Origin: Ancylostoma caninum
Lineage: Eukaryota; Nematoda; Chromadorea; Rhabditida; Ancylostomatidae
Length of the DNA stretch: 64,000 nucleotides
NCBI GenBank assembly: GCA_037903475.1
Contig: JBAJFG010000015.1
Coordinates: 2,480,001 to 2,544,000, forward strand
Direction of reading: 5' to 3'
The translations under genes were made by a program, and so were the position numbers. Below, one piece after another: positions 61,644-64,000 of this stretch. Positions within the stretch are counted from its first letter, which is position 1. Every line of letters starts with the position of its first letter. The notes beneath the pieces are model-generated. The model ran no database searches and was not told the DNA's origin. It worked only from the letters and a program-made list of their open reading frames with translations.

Positions 61644-63690
61644 ATGGTGAAGGTTTATTTTGGCAGAGAAGTTTCGACTTATCCACTCGATGAGTTGAAA
61701 TCGCTTACTGCTCGAGATGTCATAAAGAAAATTGTGCAGAAAGATGCAGATCGTTCAGGTAAGCATCACTTGTCATATCTTTCATTTATTTCATTCACTT
61801 TGGTTTCTTTTTTGCTTCACTTTTTGGATTTTGCGCTCTTTTTCTACCCAAACCCATACAGTTCACGATTGCATGAAGTACCAAACAAATTAGGTGGCAG
61901 TTGTATTGCTGTTGCGGTAAAGCGCTGAGTGCAGCAGTATATTCCACATTTGGCAGGAAATTCTCCCAAGGAATTCCAAGCTTCTTTATGTGCAAACAAA
62001 ATATCTTGATTATCATTAAATTTCGTTAGTACTAGTAATCTTCGAGATTTTATGCCCCCTCCCGTAGAAATACACGCTTTCTCTGTTTCTCTCCACCTTT
62101 TTCTCTCTCTCCACTGTTCTTATTAGTCACTCATTTTGATTTCTATTGGCTTAGAGTGATCACCCACGTTTTCTTTTGGTTACTATTTGTATTATCACTT
62201 TTGCCATTCATATTAAGGGGACAACAATATTTGAATGACAGTATGCTTAAGAAATCTAGTTCAGAGTACGTCTCGTCATTACCCAGTTATTAAATCCCTC
62301 CATTTCTGTTGAATATGTTTATTTTGCTATTTTTTTGTTTCGGAATTTCATATTCCGTAGTAGTCGCTTCTCTTAGAATTTCGTCTTGCTTACAAATTTT
62401 CCCGTCCTTGCATCACTCATTTGCTGTATTCGGGTAATTTTTCCCTGATGGAATTTCTTTTCCCTTTCCAAACGATGTTTCCCTCAGAATTACGTTTGCT
62501 TCCGCACTTGGGTGTCCAATTTCACTTTGTATACTTTTGTTTTATCGTTGTTTGAATAGTCTGGCTGCATTCTTCCTCTGTAGTTATATTTTCTTTTTCT
62601 TCTTGGCTTCTATGTTCGTGGATGTGTTTGCCTCCATGCTTCCACTTATTTCACCAGATTCATTTAAATAGTGAATTTAAAACTTCCATTTTATTTCTCT
62701 TAGTAATGCATTTATAGTGCTGTCGCATACTGGTAGATTCATCGCTCCTGATGAGCTGCTCAGCAATCATAATATCCGTGAGAACGATATCCTGAGGATA
62801 CTCCAAAACGATGGGGAACCGAAGATGAATAAGGTACTTCTTAGATTATGGCTTGACATAGATGAAAATGTCCGGGTTGGAAAAATAGGTAATTGATGTG
62901 CCCTAAGGTGGTGAAGGGTGAGTTGTGATCAAAATAGCTAGAATTGCCTGAAGAAGGGGTCACGGGAGGTCGCTGACCATTTCAGCTCTCAAGAGAAGAG
63001 GCTATGTGAGGTATAGATAACTAGCATTCTTGAGAATATAGAAAATACGCTGCTAAATTCTTGTTTCTTTTCTTTTCCAGGACGAAAACGAATACAATTT
63101 TGAGTTTCGCGCATTTTTAATGAAAGATTGGAGCGTATTACGCAATCTCGGTGCTTATTTTGCCTTCAGTACCTCTGCCTTGGTTTTTTCAGCCATGCGA
63201 CAGCGGAATGCTGCGTGAGTGTGATCGTCTGTTCGATTATGTTCAGAAAGAAGAATCGGGATATGTGAGTTCAATGGTTTTTGAACAGTGTATTCGATGT
63301 TCCAGCGGATATCTCTCTACGAAATGCTGTTGCTCGATTTATTTTGTCATCCTTTAAGCCTTTACTGTTGCAGATGCATCTACGCTTAATTGCGGACGTC
63401 ACTATGCCCGATTACCTCAAAATATTCATGGACATGTTCCCAGAACTGCGCAAGGACCCGATTGCTTGCCACATTCTTAATGACTATTATGTGCTCAAGG
63501 CTATGGTAACGTTGCCTGGTGATGAGGAGTCGCTGGAGAAGGTAACGTGTGTCTGTTTGATTGTCTTTGTCGAATTACCTGATCATTGATGTTTAAGCTT
63601 CGAAAATTCCATTCACAACATCCTGTTTTACTTCCTGCGATCAACTGGCTGTTGAAGAAGAATGCTCAAAGGGGAAGAGGATCGTCACAG
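61644..63690 (+). CDS. Unidentified protein, UBL-like N-terminus (5' part)
   Basis: Exons modelled by phase: 61644-61758, 62718-62833, 63081-63134, 63193-63264, 63374-63541 and 63598-63690, continuing past the window; 206 complete codons. The ATG directly follows a CTCTCAG acceptor and lies 367 bp after the CCDC124 stop, so trans-splicing in a two-gene operon is likely. The start reads MVKVYFGREVSTYPLDELKS, then LSHTGRFIAPDELL and IRENDILRIL, spaced like a ubiquitin-like fold (strand, helix, late strands). A helical part follows (DYLKIFMDMFPELRKDP, HILNDYYVLKAM), then HPVLLPAINWLLKK. The pattern recalls UBAC1/KPC2 N-termini but similarity is weak. The 62718 acceptor is chosen over TTAG at 62703 because the latter hits a stop. 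Confidence 0.65.
61759..62717 (+). other. First intron of the unidentified gene
   Basis: 959 bp, pyrimidine-rich on the plus strand (TTTCTCTC tracts around 62080-62110 and 62330-62700). No exon recognised. Confidence 0.5.
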
Positions 63691-64000
63691 GTGAGTTTTT
63701 GCATTCTCTTGAATGCATATAACGCATATATTCTCGCATTTTTTTTAGGTTTTTAGCATTTTCATACTTGCCCCTGTCCAACTAACTTGTTAGCGGACAC
63801 TTCAGCCTCTTATCTAATTGCATTCTAGTATATGTTCAAAGATTTGTTTTATAATGCTTTATATCACTACAATAGCTATTATGTGCGTTTTATCGTAAGG
63901 TTACCACAGCAACAACATAACTGCATTGTTAAAATCTCTATTTTCGCAGTTTTTAACTAGTTGTACGCGAAAAGCTTGTGTTTTTGTCTGGTTTTGAAAT
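63691..64000 (+). other. Intron running off the window end
   Basis: Begins with donor GTGAGT after GGATCGTCACAG. No further exon recognised before the end. Confidence 0.6.

Noticed and set aside
62703..62717. Alternative acceptor TTAG at 62703 for exon 2 of the last gene
   Set aside because: It leads to an immediate in-frame TAG; the acceptor ending at 62717 keeps the frame.
63135..63192. Read-through of exon 3 giving a hydrophobic extension
   Set aside because: The frame ends in a stop at GCGTGA; the 58-bp intron joins PCDSGML in phase and restores a long frame.

Overview
The window looks like a nematode nuclear genome, probably a clade V (rhabditid or strongylid type) species. The reasons are: typical TTTTCAG splice acceptors with many 58-90 bp introns beside a few giant ones; acceptors placed directly in front of start codons, as expected for spliced-leader trans-splicing; a nuclear mitochondrial fragment that reads as nematode-like ND4 only under the mitochondrial code; and nematode-type gag/env retroelements. 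Assignment to genus is not possible from sequence alone.

Region 1 (about 1-46,511, + strand) is the 3' half of one gene, a class VI myosin. Eleven exons with mutually consistent phases run from the neck IQ motif (6393-6520), through the tail helices and the charged helix (28439-42186), to the cargo-binding domain (42245-46511, stop TAG). The motor domain lies upstream of the window. The exons sum to 1,317 bases (438 residues), while the introns fill about 39 kb of the span, including one of 21.9 kb and one of 13.0 kb. These introns carry most of the repeats: a 59-bp minisatellite (2436-5360), at least a dozen copies of a palindromic repeat, an inverted pair of Helitron-like elements, foldback elements, a mitochondrial insertion, a LINE 3' end, a mariner-like end and simple repeats.

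Region 2 (about 47,840-58,272, - strand) is a nest of LTR-retroelement-like units without any recognisable reverse transcriptase or integrase. It holds an intact 607-codon ORF joining a Gag protein directly to the start of an Env glycoprotein, decayed env sequence downstream, a decayed divergent gag, and a third truncated gag nearly identical to the first. It also holds two divergent copies of an unrecognised zinc-finger ORF, each upstream of a gag. Direct repeats of about 0.8 kb bound the block.

Region 3 (59,567-64,000, + strand) is normal gene space. A complete six-exon CCDC124 gene (221 aa; ribosome-associated coiled-coil protein) is followed 367 bp later by the 5' part of a second gene whose ATG directly abuts a splice acceptor, the arrangement of a nematode operon. 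The second gene is not securely identified; its N-terminus resembles a ubiquitin-like fold and it may be UBAC1-like.

No tRNA, rRNA, CRISPR or bacterial-type regulatory features were recognised.
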